Assembly (NCBI GenBank): GCA_002362175.1
Contig: DETU01000113.1
Span: 42,323 to 60,034 of the forward strand
Length of the DNA stretch: 17,712 nt
DNA from: Ruminococcus sp. UBA3280
GTDB lineage: Bacteria; Bacillota; Clostridia; Oscillospirales; Ruminococcaceae
Direction of reading: 5' to 3'
In this document: one piece after another, positions 1 through 8,474 of the stretch
Position numbering within the stretch: position 1 is the stretch's first letter
Layout: each line of letters begins with the position of its first letter
Notes under the pieces: generated by a model
Database searches by the model: none
The model's input: only the letters and a program-made list of their open reading frames with translations
Told to the model about the DNA's origin: nothing
Translations under genes and position numbers: made by a program

Positions 1-119
1 TATTCAGCGAAAACTTATAAATTTTTTTTTTCAGCATACATGAAATTGTGCATTTTTCATTCCGATATATACATAAAAGACCATATAACATTATTAAGAC
101 GGATAAAACAAAATAATTA

Positions 120-148
120 TTGACATACAAAACTTAATGTTATATAAT
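120..148 (+). promoter_or_regulatory. Consensus sigma-A promoter for zinc-ribbon membrane gene
   Basis: TTGACA at 120-125 and TATAAT at 143-148 are separated by exactly 17 bp, a perfect housekeeping promoter. It lies about 40 bp before the ATG at 190. A GGGAGG ribosome binding site at 175-180 sits 9 nt before that start. Nothing else recognisable was seen in bases 1-119, which are AT-rich. Confidence 0.85.
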
Positions 149-189
149 AAATAATAATATTTTGAAATTTATTCGGGAGGAAAATTGTT

Positions 190-1686
190 ATGTTTTGTAA
201 TTCATGTGGCAGACAAATTGACGACGATTCCCTTTTCTGTTCTGAATGTGGTGCAAAAATACAACGTATTGCTATAAACAGTATTTCTTCGGATACAGGA
301 AGAATATCACTTGCCAAACCGTCCGATACCAAGAAAGATAATGAAAATTCTGAAATATCCGATTCTTTTTATACAACTCAAAATAATCAGCAGACAGAAT
401 TTTGTCAGGAAAATCCGACTGTTCCTGAATCTGTTCAAGAAAACAAATCTGAAGAATTTTTTGGAAGTACCGAACCAATCAGCCATATAACCCCTGAACC
501 TTTAAAGGAAAACTCTGAAGATATTCAGAAAAAAACGGACGAATACAATAATGAAGAACATAAAGAAAATCTACCGAAAATGGTTCTGAAAAAACATACT
601 GAAGAACCTGACGAAAATATTCCGGAAGATTTTCAGGAACAATATGACGATAATCTGAATACACAGTATATTCCGATTAATGATAATTATGACGAAGATT
701 ACAGAGAACCTTTTCCGCCTCCGTATGACATTCCGCCTGAACCGTTTCAGCAGTATCCCGAAAATCAGCCCTATCCCGAACCTCAGCCGATTCAGCAGGA
801 ATACAGACCCGTAAAAGTCGGCGGACTGCGACTTTTCGGAGCAGGTATCGTTACATTTTTTACAATCATATTTCTTATTGTCCTCAGTATTCTTTTCTGT
901 ACAAAACTCGGATTTTCGGGAACAGTCGTTGAAAAGGGAATAAAAAGTCTTGACATGGAAAAAGTACTCGAAGCAGAATATGACAGTAACCGTGATGTAA
1001 ACGAATTTCTTTACGAACAGACGGATTTCTACAACATAACAAACAAACGTGGAAATGAAAACGATTTCAGAAATTTCGTCCTTAATCTCAATGCAACCGA
1101 CTATATAGGAGAAAATGTCTCCGTATACGCCGATTATATACTTAACGGAGGAAAAAAGCCAACACTTACAAGTGAAGAAATAGCTGAATATATGTTCAAC
1201 AGGTCGGATTACAATAATCTCAGCCGGAATGACTTTTCGTCAATGGTTTATAATATTGGAGACGGTCAGACTGACAAGGCACTTTCAGTTGACGAATGGA
1301 AAAAAGAAACGGGCTTTGATTTCGGAATCATGAGTTATATTTTCTCTTTTGTAACTCTCGGAATTCTGCTTGCCGTCGTTCTTGTACTGATGATATGGAC
1401 TGCCGTTATAGTGGACAAGCGTGGACGTTATCTGACAGGATTCTACAAAAATATTTTCATGACAAGCGGAATAGTATGTCTTTTAATCGGAATTACATCG
1501 ACAATTGTTCCACCTGTTGCATACAGTCAGACAAGCAATATTGTTTTCTATCTCGGTTCAAAGCTTCTGACAAACTTCAATCTGTTTATACTCACAACAG
1601 GCGGTTTTGAATTTATTGCAGGAATTATTTTCGGTCTTATAAAAAAGCTTATAGTCAGACATGAAAGAAAAAACAGGGACGGCTGA
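190..1686 (+). CDS. Zinc-ribbon, acidic-linker, four-TM membrane protein of unknown function
   Basis: The 498-residue protein starts with a zinc ribbon: C3-x2-C6 and C17-x2-C20. Residues 30-207 form a very long, low-complexity stretch rich in Glu, Asp, Asn and Pro, ending in a Pro/Tyr/Gln-rich part (175-205). A first membrane segment lies at about 213-240. Residues 245-378 form a soluble domain, probably outside the cell if the N terminus is cytoplasmic. Three more hydrophobic segments follow at about 379-408, 422-446 and 462-484, and the tail is basic (IKKLIVRHERKNR). Zinc ribbons of this kind are common at the N terminus of Firmicute membrane proteins and usually act as structural or protein-binding modules. 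The gene is monocistronic, with a consensus promoter upstream and a terminator overlapping its stop codon. I do not recognise a specific function; a role in envelope stress sensing or scaffolding would only be a guess. Confidence 0.85.
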   Translation: MFCNSCGRQIDDDSLFCSECGAKIQRIAINSISSDTGRISLAKPSDTKKDNENSEISDSFYTTQNNQQTEFCQENPTVPESVQENKSEEFFGSTEPISHITPEPLKENSEDIQKKTDEYNNEEHKENLPKMVLKKHTEEPDENIPEDFQEQYDDNLNTQYIPINDNYDEDYREPFPPPYDIPPEPFQQYPENQPYPEPQPIQQEYRPVKVGGLRLFGAGIVTFFTIIFLIVLSILFCTKLGFSGTVVEKGIKSLDMEKVLEAEYDSNRDVNEFLYEQTDFYNITNKRGNENDFRNFVLNLNATDYIGENVSVYADYILNGGKKPTLTSEEIAEYMFNRSDYNNLSRNDFSSMVYNIGDGQTDKALSVDEWKKETGFDFGIMSYIFSFVTLGILLAVVLVLMIWTAVIVDKRGRYLTGFYKNIFMTSGIVCLLIGITSTIVPPVAYSQTSNIVFYLGSKLLTNFNLFILTTGGFEFIAGIIFGLIKKLIVRHERKNRDG

Positions 1687-1700
1687 TACCGTCCCTTTTT
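1675..1700. terminator. Intrinsic terminator, probably bidirectional
   Basis: AGGGACGG (1675-1682) and CCGTCCCT (1689-1696) form a perfect 8-bp stem with a 6-nt loop, followed by T5ATTT on the plus strand. The TGA stop of the zinc-ribbon gene (1684-1686) lies in the loop. An A-rich run just before the stem (1667-1673) gives a U-tract on the minus strand, so the same hairpin can serve the convergent YitT-type gene, which ends at 1703. Confidence 0.9.
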
Positions 1701-1702
1701 AT

Positions 1703-2584
1703 TTATGAATTTGCCGAAAAAATATCCGCCACCTCTGTAAGTGTTATGTATGCGAGAGGGTCGTACTTACGGACGATATTCTTCATTTTCATGACCTGAA
1801 ATCTGTTCACTACAAAATATAAAACCTTTCTGTCCGCACCCGAAAAACCGCCCTTTGCGTCAATGAGGGTTATTCCGCAACCAAATTCCTCCATAAGTTC
1901 CGTACATATTTCATCGGGTCGGGACGTGACTATCATTGCAGCCTTTGAACGCTGTAAACCGTCAACTATATAGTCAACTGTTTTCATTGCCGCCATATAT
2001 GTAACGATTGAGTAAAGGGGAAGAATCCAGCTGTTTATAACAAAACCACATATTATGTAAAGCATTACATTATAGACCATTACAAAACTTCCTACAGACA
2101 GTCCGATTTTTTTCGCAAAGATAACCGCCATAACTTCCATACCGTCCATAGCTCCGCCGAAACGTATCGCCAGACCACTTCCCGTACCTGAAATAACTCC
2201 ACCGAACAAGGCACAAAGAAGTAAATCAGTTCCCGCAAGAGGAGACGCTATACTTACATCTACCGGAAGAATGTCTGTAATAAGCCACGAAGTTACAGAA
2301 TAAACAATAACCGTATAAATTGAACAGAAAGTAAAATTTCCGCCCTGTCTTTTCAGTCCGTAAAGAAACAACGGAATATTCAGCAGAACAAGAAAAACAG
2401 ACAGTGAAAGCCATTCGGGAGTAACCTGTGCAAGAAGCATTGACATTCCTGAAATACCGCTGTCATAAAGTTCAACGGGCATGAGGAAAAGCGTTATTCC
2501 AAAAGCGTTTACAATTCCTGCAAAGGTAAGCATTATCATGTTAAACGGCTTTATATTTTTCAGAACCGCAAATATTTTTTTCAT
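1703..2584 (-). CDS. YitT/DUF2179-family membrane protein
   Basis: This encodes a 293-residue integral membrane protein. The N-terminal two thirds carry about five hydrophobic segments of the YitT type, including the stretches GIVNAFGITLFLMPVEL and SGTGSGLAIRFGG. The last ~80 residues are a DUF2179 cytoplasmic domain, recognisable from the pattern GCGITLIDAKGGFSG, then RKVLYFVVNR and YDPLAYITL. YitT proteins are widespread in Firmicutes and are thought to be transporters or regulators, but their substrate is not settled. I place the start at 2584 because AAAGGAG (2591-2597) lies 6 nt upstream. A longer reading to 2722 would add 46 residues, would run through the promoter of this gene, and has no ribosome site. 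The gene is divergent from the glycan export operon and looks monocistronic. Confidence 0.9.
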   Translation of the reverse strand: MKKIFAVLKNIKPFNMIMLTFAGIVNAFGITLFLMPVELYDSGISGMSMLLAQVTPEWLSLSVFLVLLNIPLFLYGLKRQGGNFTFCSIYTVIVYSVTSWLITDILPVDVSIASPLAGTDLLLCALFGGVISGTGSGLAIRFGGAMDGMEVMAVIFAKKIGLSVGSFVMVYNVMLYIICGFVINSWILPLYSIVTYMAAMKTVDYIVDGLQRSKAAMIVTSRPDEICTELMEEFGCGITLIDAKGGFSGADRKVLYFVVNRFQVMKMKNIVRKYDPLAYITLTEVADIFSANS

Positions 2585-2630
2585 ATTTTTCTCCTTTAAG
2601 TATATTATCATCAATAAAAATACTATTGGT

Positions 2631-2659
2631 ATTATAACATATTTCATGAATAAAATCAA
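2631..2659 (-). promoter_or_regulatory. Promoter for YitT-family gene
   Basis: On the minus strand, TTGATT (2654-2659) and TATAAT (2631-2636) are 17 bp apart, about 47 bp upstream of the ATG at 2584. The position supports the short start, since a start at 2722 would lie upstream of this promoter. Confidence 0.7.
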
Positions 2660-2700
2660 GAGATTTACAGGAAAATAAAAACAGTATGTAAAAAATATGA

Positions 2701-2730
2701 TTGACAGGCATTGACACACCATGATATAAT
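2701..2730 (+). promoter_or_regulatory. Promoter for glycan export operon
   Basis: TTGACA (2701-2706) and TATAAT (2725-2730) are 18 bp apart. A second TTGACA sits 10 bp further on (2711-2716), giving a direct repeat that is too close to the -10 box to act as a -35 with it, so it may be chance or part of an operator. The operon start at 2764 has AAGGAG at 2752-2757, 6 nt upstream. Confidence 0.8.
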
Positions 2731-2763
2731 AATTGGTAATAATAAGTTTTCAAGGAGATTCAA

Positions 2764-3540
2764 ATGAAAACACTTAAAGAAATATATGATTACAGACAGA
2801 TGATTTTCAGTCTTGTCAAAAAAGACCTGCGTGGACGTTATAAAGGCTCTGTACTGGGATTTATGTGGACTTTTATAAATCCCCTGCTACAGCTTGTTGT
2901 ATACACGGTTGTTTTCAGCCTTATACTCCGTACCGATATAGAGAGATATTATCTATATCTTTTTGTCGCACTGATTCCGTGGATTTTCTTTTCAGCGTCA
3001 CTCACGGGCGGTTCTGCTTCGATAGTCGCACAGAAAGACCTTGTAAAAAAAATTTATTTTCCACGTCAGGTGATACCTATTTCATACGTTACAAGCAGTT
3101 TTGTAAATATGCTGTTAAGTTTTATAGTGGTATTCATTGTCATCATTTTTTCAGGAACGGGCATAAATCCGCTTGCCGTGCTTTGTCTGCCCGTTATAAT
3201 GATTGTAGAATATATGCTTGCTCTCGGTATGGCACTTATAACTTCTGCGGTTACGGTTTATTTCAGGGATTTGGAACACATTTTAGGTATAGTTACAATG
3301 GCATGGATGTACATGACTCCGATTATGTACGACAAATCCATAGTACCTGAAAGACTTATGCCGTTATTCAACCTAAATCCGATGACGCACATTATCGGCT
3401 GTTACAGAGACGTTCTCTATTATAAGACCGTTCCCGAACTTTCAGGTCTGCTTTCTTCGTTCATACTGGGAACTGTATTTCTTATTGCAGGACATTTTAT
3501 TTTCCTTAAACTACAGCGTCACTTTGCGGAGGAACTATAA
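2764..3540 (+). CDS. ABC-2 type permease for polysaccharide export (Wzm/TagG family)
   Basis: This 258-residue protein is the membrane half of an exporter that moves lipid-linked polysaccharide across the cytoplasmic membrane. The N terminus carries the family hallmark: a cytoplasmic amphipathic region followed by LRGRYKGSVLGFMWTFINP (residues 22-40). Six hydrophobic segments follow at about 31-55, 64-80, 107-130, 138-162, 171-189 and 228-248. The length matches Wzm, TagG and RfbA proteins. The next gene encodes its ATPase and overlaps it by one base (TAATG), which points to translational coupling. The substrate cannot be read from the permease alone. The downstream methyltransferase and double glycosyltransferase suggest a glycan finished in the cytoplasm before export, rather than wall teichoic acid, for which no Tag polymerase gene is present here. 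Confidence 0.92.
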   Translation: MKTLKEIYDYRQMIFSLVKKDLRGRYKGSVLGFMWTFINPLLQLVVYTVVFSLILRTDIERYYLYLFVALIPWIFFSASLTGGSASIVAQKDLVKKIYFPRQVIPISYVTSSFVNMLLSFIVVFIVIIFSGTGINPLAVLCLPVIMIVEYMLALGMALITSAVTVYFRDLEHILGIVTMAWMYMTPIMYDKSIVPERLMPLFNLNPMTHIIGCYRDVLYYKTVPELSGLLSSFILGTVFLIAGHFIFLKLQRHFAEEL

Positions 3541-4811
3541 TGACAAAGAATGAAACGGTAATAGACGTAAAAAACATAACCAAAAAGTTCAAAATATATA
3601 TGGACAAGGGTTCACAGCTGAAAGAAAGACTGCTGTTCCGCAAAAGAAACCGCTATGAAGAAAGGGAGGTTTTAAAGGGAATAAGCTTTCAGGTAAGAAA
3701 AGGTGAAGCGGTCGGACTTATCGGACACAATGGTTGCGGTAAAAGTACCACCCTTAAACTGCTTACCAAAATCATGTACCCCGACAGCGGTGAAATAACC
3801 ATGAAAGGCAGGATTTCAAGCCTTATAGAACTCGGTGCAGGATTTCACCCAGATATGTCGGGCAGGGAAAATATATACACAAACGCCTCAATATTCGGTC
3901 TGACGAAAAAGGAAATTGATGCACGTCTTGACGAAATAATAGCATTTTCTGAACTTGAGGAATTTATAGACAATCCCGTGAGGACGTATTCTTCAGGTAT
4001 GTATATGAGACTTGCCTTTTCGGTTGCGATAAACGTTGATGCGGATATACTTCTTATAGATGAGATTCTCGCAGTGGGAGACACGAACTTTCAGACAAAA
4101 TGTTTCAACCGTCTGCGTGAACTCAAAGCAAAGGGAATGACTATTATCATAGTAACCCATGACCTTGCCACAATAGAAAAATTCTGCGACAGGTCTGTAT
4201 GGATAAATAACGGACTTATCGTGCGTGAGGGGCGTTCCGACGAAGTTGTAGACGCTTATCTTAATTTCATGAATCAGAAAAAAGTTGAAAGTGAACCTGC
4301 GCCGCCGAAAGAAAGTTCAGAATCTGTTGCAGAAGAATCAAAACACGAAAACCATGAAACCAATGACAGTAATGAAATAGACTATTCCGCAAACCGTTTC
4401 GGACTGAAATATGTTGAAATAAAAAAAGCAGAAATGTTAAATTCCGAAAATAAGGACGTGAGAATTTTTCGGACAGGTGACAGACTTTCCGTAAAAATAC
4501 ATTATCATGTAAATAAACCGATTGATGAATATGTTTTCGGTTTCGGATTCTATACACTGGAAGGTGAATGTCTTTACGGCAACAACACACAGATTGACCG
4601 TATAAAAATAAATACGGAAAATACAGACGGCATTGTTTCGGTCATTATCGGAAAACTTCCGTTGCTTGCCGGAAAATACGTCCTTAATGTAGCTGTGGTG
4701 GATTCCGATGGAACACCTATGGATTTTTACAGAAACTACTGTGAGTTTGAAGTGGTTTCGGAAAAAAGAAACATGGGCTATTTCAGTATTGAACACGAAT
4801 GGAGGATATAA
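3540..4811 (+). CDS. ABC transporter ATPase with Wzt-like C-terminal glycan-binding domain
   Basis: This is the ATP-binding subunit paired with the permease just upstream. The ATPase domain (about residues 7-245) contains Walker A GHNGCGKST (62-70), the signature YSSGM (150-154), Walker B LLIDEILAVGD (171-181) and the switch histidine H207 in VTHD. A charged linker rich in Glu, Ser and Asn (about 248-280) joins it to a C-terminal domain (about 285-423) with the layout of the Wzt carbohydrate-binding domain. Key stretches there are FGLKYVEIKKAEML, VFGFGFYTLEGECLYGNN and AGKYVLNVAVVDSDG. In Gram-negative O9a-type systems, that domain recognises the capped end of the finished chain before export. 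Its presence suggests that the exported glycan carries a recognisable terminal mark, possibly added by the methyltransferase encoded next. At 423 residues the protein is close to O9a Wzt and longer than TagH-type ATPases without this domain. Confidence 0.92.
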   Translation: MTKNETVIDVKNITKKFKIYMDKGSQLKERLLFRKRNRYEEREVLKGISFQVRKGEAVGLIGHNGCGKSTTLKLLTKIMYPDSGEITMKGRISSLIELGAGFHPDMSGRENIYTNASIFGLTKKEIDARLDEIIAFSELEEFIDNPVRTYSSGMYMRLAFSVAINVDADILLIDEILAVGDTNFQTKCFNRLRELKAKGMTIIIVTHDLATIEKFCDRSVWINNGLIVREGRSDEVVDAYLNFMNQKKVESEPAPPKESSESVAEESKHENHETNDSNEIDYSANRFGLKYVEIKKAEMLNSENKDVRIFRTGDRLSVKIHYHVNKPIDEYVFGFGFYTLEGECLYGNNTQIDRIKINTENTDGIVSVIIGKLPLLAGKYVLNVAVVDSDGTPMDFYRNYCEFEVVSEKRNMGYFSIEHEWRI

Positions 4812-4813
4812 AT

Positions 4814-5941
4814 TTGAGTACAGAATATGATAAACTTGAAGCGGAAGTCATTATGAATAAGCTTTCCGAAAATATCACGGAAAAAAACAGTGTTTTCTTC
4901 TCAGAAGAAACAAATATAAAAATGCTTGATTCACTCGACAGAATGAACAGAACAGCTGTAAACCTTTCATACCGTCCCATAAACGCAGACAGTACAGCAG
5001 ATAAAATTATAAGACTTTTCAAAAGACTGATACGCCGTCTTACTTTCTGGTTTGTTGAACCTTGCATGATACAACAGACTGAATACAATTCTTCAAATAA
5101 TATTTTTTCGGCAGAAGTCAACAATGAAATCAACGAAATGCGTTCAAAACTTAAAAATATCGAAAAGCTTGAAAAAACAATGCAGGATATGAACAGTCAG
5201 ATTGAAAAACTCAACAATCAGATTGACGACCTTAAAAAAAATGCCTGTATTATGAAACAAAACGAGAAAAATGAAGTTAAACTCTCATTTTCACAGTCAG
5301 GTGAAGATAATATTATAAAATATATTTTCAGTACGCTCGGCATAGACATAAAAAACTGTACTTATCTTGACCTTGGAGCAAATCATGCTGTTCACCTTAG
5401 CAATACCTACAGTTTTTATACAAAAGGTGCAAGAGGTGTACTCCTTGAGGCAAATCCCGAACTTGCAAAGGAACTTTCAGAACAGCGTCCCGACGATATT
5501 GTAATAAATAAATGTCTTTCGGAAAAGTCAAACGAAAAGCTTGATTTCTACATCATGAACGGAGACGGACTTTCTTCGGCTGACTTTGAAGCGGTACAGG
5601 GTTTTATAAAGGAAAATCCCGACCTTAAAATCGAACGGACTGTATCAGTTGACTCCATAACAATAAACGAAATTACTGAAAAATATTTCCCCGAAAAAGC
5701 TCCCGATATTCTTAATGTGGATATTGAGGGAATGGAACTCACCGTCCTGAAAATGACGGATTTTGAGAAATTCCGTCCGCTCGTTGTCATATGCGAAATG
5801 ATTGAATATAAAAACGGTCTTACAGTCGGTCAGAAGAATCAGGAAATTATTGACTTCATGCACGGAAATGACTATGAAGAATTTGCATTCACGGGTATAA
5901 ATTCAATATTTATAGACAAGAGAGTTTCAGGAGGAAAATAA
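4814..5941 (+). CDS. FkbM-family SAM methyltransferase with N-terminal coiled coil, TTG start
   Basis: I place the start at TTG 4814 because GGAGG (4801-4805) lies 8 nt upstream and the previous gene stops at 4811. An in-frame ATG at 4799 has no ribosome site and overlaps that gene. The resulting 375-residue protein has three parts. Residues ~62-80 form a basic, amphipathic stretch (IIRLFKRLIRRLTFWF) that could touch the membrane. Residues ~102-143 are a predicted coiled coil with heptad-like spacing (MRSKLKNIEKLEKTMQDM, then QIEKLNNQIDDLKKN). Residues ~159-367 form the FkbM domain, with SQSGED, the SAM-binding LDLGAN (185-190), the acidic LLEANP, and the late motif NVDIEGMELTVL. FkbM enzymes are usually sugar O-methyltransferases. 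Placed between Wzt and a glycosyltransferase, this one may methylate the growing or finished glycan. A capping role is inferred from context, not shown. Confidence 0.88.
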   Translation: MSTEYDKLEAEVIMNKLSENITEKNSVFFSEETNIKMLDSLDRMNRTAVNLSYRPINADSTADKIIRLFKRLIRRLTFWFVEPCMIQQTEYNSSNNIFSAEVNNEINEMRSKLKNIEKLEKTMQDMNSQIEKLNNQIDDLKKNACIMKQNEKNEVKLSFSQSGEDNIIKYIFSTLGIDIKNCTYLDLGANHAVHLSNTYSFYTKGARGVLLEANPELAKELSEQRPDDIVINKCLSEKSNEKLDFYIMNGDGLSSADFEAVQGFIKENPDLKIERTVSVDSITINEITEKYFPEKAPDILNVDIEGMELTVLKMTDFEKFRPLVVICEMIEYKNGLTVGQKNQEIIDFMHGNDYEEFAFTGINSIFIDKRVSGGK

Positions 5942-5942
5942 A

Positions 5943-8471
5943 ATGAATATAGCTTTTGATTCCTATGCAATACTGGGATATATGAGCCGTAACAGAGGTA
6001 TCGGCAACTATACGTTGAGTCAGTTCACTGCAATGATAAACAACGACCATGAAAATAAATATTTTTTCCTGAATCTCATTGACAGGGATTTTAAATTGTC
6101 ACCCATGATAAAAAACAACAACTTCACCGAAGATTTCATATACACGGGAAAAAATAATTTCCTGCTCCACAATGGCAGTTACAGTGAAGTTATCGGAAAC
6201 ATAATAAAGCATTATATCCGTGAAAACAACATTGATATTTTCTATATAACATCACCGTTTGAGACGGGTTTTACACTCTATAAAAAAGAATGGTTCGAGG
6301 GCGTTAAAACAGTAACGACAGTATACGACATTATCCCCTATATCATGAAAGAAAAGTATCTCAGCGACAAGAATAATTTCAACATCTATATGAAATGCGT
6401 TGAAAATCTCCGCTGGTCAGACGAACTTTTTGTTATCTCCGAAAGCGTAAAAACAGACCTTGTAAAATATCTCAACTTCAGTCCCGACAATATAAAAGTC
6501 ATATGGGGGGCTGTTGATGAAAGATACAAGGTTATTTATATATCTGACAGTGAAAAAGCTCTGTTGCTTGACAGATTCGGTATAACAAAACCGTTCATTA
6601 TGTGTACGGGCGGTGAGGACGGACGAAAAAATCTTGACGGTCTTATCCGTGCATACAGTCTCATGCCTGAAAATATAAAAAATTCATATCAGCTTGTTGT
6701 CGTCTGCAAACTCTCGGAAAACGGTATGAATAATCTGAAAGCCGTCGCAAAATCGCATAATGTCGGAAACAATGTAATATTTACGAATTTTGTCTCTGAT
6801 GAAGAACTTCTGAAATTTTATAATCTTGCCTCACTCATGGCTTTCCCGTCGAAATACGAGGGTTTCGGACTTCCGATAGTAGAAGCATGGGCTTGCGGAA
6901 CTCCCGTACTTACTGCTGATAATTCCAGTCTGAAAGAAATAGGCGGTGACGCTGTTGTTCTTGTAAACGCCGACAGCGACAAAAGTATTGCGGACGGTAT
7001 GGCACAGATGCTCAGTGATGAAAAAGTTTTGTCGGAATATGTCGAAAAAGGTATGAAGCGTCTTGAACTTTACCGCTGGGACAGTGTAAGTAAAAATATA
7101 ATATCCCTCATTAATAATATAAATACGGAAAAAGTAAATCTTTCCAAACAGGAAAGACCTAAAATAGCTTTCTTTACTCCACTTCCGCCGATACAGTCGG
7201 GAATCTCGGACTACAGTGAGGATATTATAAATGAACTCTGCCGTTACTGTGATATTGATATTTTTATTGAGGAAACATATAACGCAACACCTGTGTTTCC
7301 GTCAAATGTAGTAATATACAGCCATAAAGCCTATCCGTCAAGACGTTCACAGTATGCGGACACGGTTTTTCAGGTCGGAAATTCAGAATATCACTTTTAT
7401 ATGTATCAGTATATAAAACAGTATCACGGAACTGTAGTACTTCATGACTATAATCTTCATGGTGCATTTTATTATCTGTCAATTACAAAAGGCAACGGAA
7501 ATTATCTTCTTTACAGAAATCTAATAGACAGCGACTTACCTGCCGATACTGCTGACAATTATATTCAGTCCCTCAAAAACGGCTCGGCTCTCCCCGACCT
7601 TTACAATATGGAACTTAACAGCTATATCGCAGACTCCGCCGACAGAATAATAGTTCACAGCAACTATGCAAAGAAAAAACTCCTTATGAAAAATATAGAG
7701 AGAAATGTTACAGTCATTCCCCTCTATGCAAAAATCCTCATGCCTGCCGACAGCAGAATATTAAAACAGAAAAACGGTTTTTCCGCAGATACTGTTATCG
7801 TTTCGGCATTCGGCGGAATACACGCAACAAAACGTATTATTCCCATACTGAAATCTTTTTCAAAGCTTAAAAAGGAAAATCAGAATATACATCTTATGCT
7901 TGTCGGAAAACCTGCCGAAGATATGAAGCAGGAACTTGAAAAGACTATAAATTCCGAAAATCTTCAGAACAGCGTAACGGTAACAGGTTATATAAATCTT
8001 GACAAATTCAACGAATATATTGACATGACTGACATATGTATAAATCTCCGTTATCCCTACAACGGCGAAACAAGTGGAAGTCTTATGCGTATTCTTGCAA
8101 AGGGAAAATGCGTTGTTGTAAACGATATAGGAAGTTTTTCGGAAATTCCCGACGATGCCTGTGTGAAACTTCCGTCCGTTGAAGATATGGGCGAATCACG
8201 TGAAACCGACGAAATTTACAAGGTTCTGAAAAAACTTACGGAAAACGAAAAGGAACGCAGTGAAACAGGAATGAACGCACGGAAATTTGCTCAGGAAGAA
8301 CTTGATATTAAATTAGCGGTTGAAAAGTATTACAATGTTATCAGTTCTGCAAAATCCGTATGTCCCGTAACAGAAAAATTAATCGACACACTGCGTAACG
8401 ACAGAAATATGCCTGCGAGAGACATCAAGAAAATTTCTGAAACTCTTGCATATGCAAAGGGATTCAAATAA
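5943..8471 (+). CDS. Double GT4 glycosyltransferase (two fused GT-B domains)
   Basis: This 842-residue protein contains two glycosyltransferase family 4 modules in one chain. Module 1 (about 1-395) starts with the RGIGNYT loop near residue 20. It carries the donor-site signature GGEDGRKNLDGL and the E-x7-E motif EGFGLPIVE (E306 and E314). Module 2 (about 405-830) starts with PKIAFFTPLPPIQSGISDYS and contains AFGGIHATKR. Its C-terminal motif RYPYNGETSGSLMRIL (E709) is the form seen in many such second modules and lacks a strict E-x7-E. Fusions of this kind (for example mannosyltransferase WbdA) add different linkages of one repeat unit. AGGAGG (5929-5934) precedes the ATG, with only 1 nt between genes. 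No initiating glycosyl-phosphate transferase or nucleotide-sugar gene is present, so the donor and lipid carrier remain unknown. No clear terminator follows. Confidence 0.9.
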   Translation: MNIAFDSYAILGYMSRNRGIGNYTLSQFTAMINNDHENKYFFLNLIDRDFKLSPMIKNNNFTEDFIYTGKNNFLLHNGSYSEVIGNIIKHYIRENNIDIFYITSPFETGFTLYKKEWFEGVKTVTTVYDIIPYIMKEKYLSDKNNFNIYMKCVENLRWSDELFVISESVKTDLVKYLNFSPDNIKVIWGAVDERYKVIYISDSEKALLLDRFGITKPFIMCTGGEDGRKNLDGLIRAYSLMPENIKNSYQLVVVCKLSENGMNNLKAVAKSHNVGNNVIFTNFVSDEELLKFYNLASLMAFPSKYEGFGLPIVEAWACGTPVLTADNSSLKEIGGDAVVLVNADSDKSIADGMAQMLSDEKVLSEYVEKGMKRLELYRWDSVSKNIISLINNINTEKVNLSKQERPKIAFFTPLPPIQSGISDYSEDIINELCRYCDIDIFIEETYNATPVFPSNVVIYSHKAYPSRRSQYADTVFQVGNSEYHFYMYQYIKQYHGTVVLHDYNLHGAFYYLSITKGNGNYLLYRNLIDSDLPADTADNYIQSLKNGSALPDLYNMELNSYIADSADRIIVHSNYAKKKLLMKNIERNVTVIPLYAKILMPADSRILKQKNGFSADTVIVSAFGGIHATKRIIPILKSFSKLKKENQNIHLMLVGKPAEDMKQELEKTINSENLQNSVTVTGYINLDKFNEYIDMTDICINLRYPYNGETSGSLMRILAKGKCVVVNDIGSFSEIPDDACVKLPSVEDMGESRETDEIYKVLKKLTENEKERSETGMNARKFAQEELDIKLAVEKYYNVISSAKSVCPVTEKLIDTLRNDRNMPARDIKKISETLAYAKGFK

Positions 8472-8474
8472 TTG

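Noticed and set aside
1..119. A possible gene or RNA at the left edge
   Set aside because: The stretch is AT-rich with no convincing start, hairpin or codon pattern.
2585..2722. A 46-residue N-terminal extension of the YitT-family protein
   Set aside because: There is no ribosome site, it contains the promoter of this gene, and family members start near MKKIF.
4267..4796. Open frames on the minus strand opposite the ATPase gene
   Set aside because: They are antisense shadows of the Wzt-like domain, with Cys/His/Phe-rich composition and no ribosome sites.
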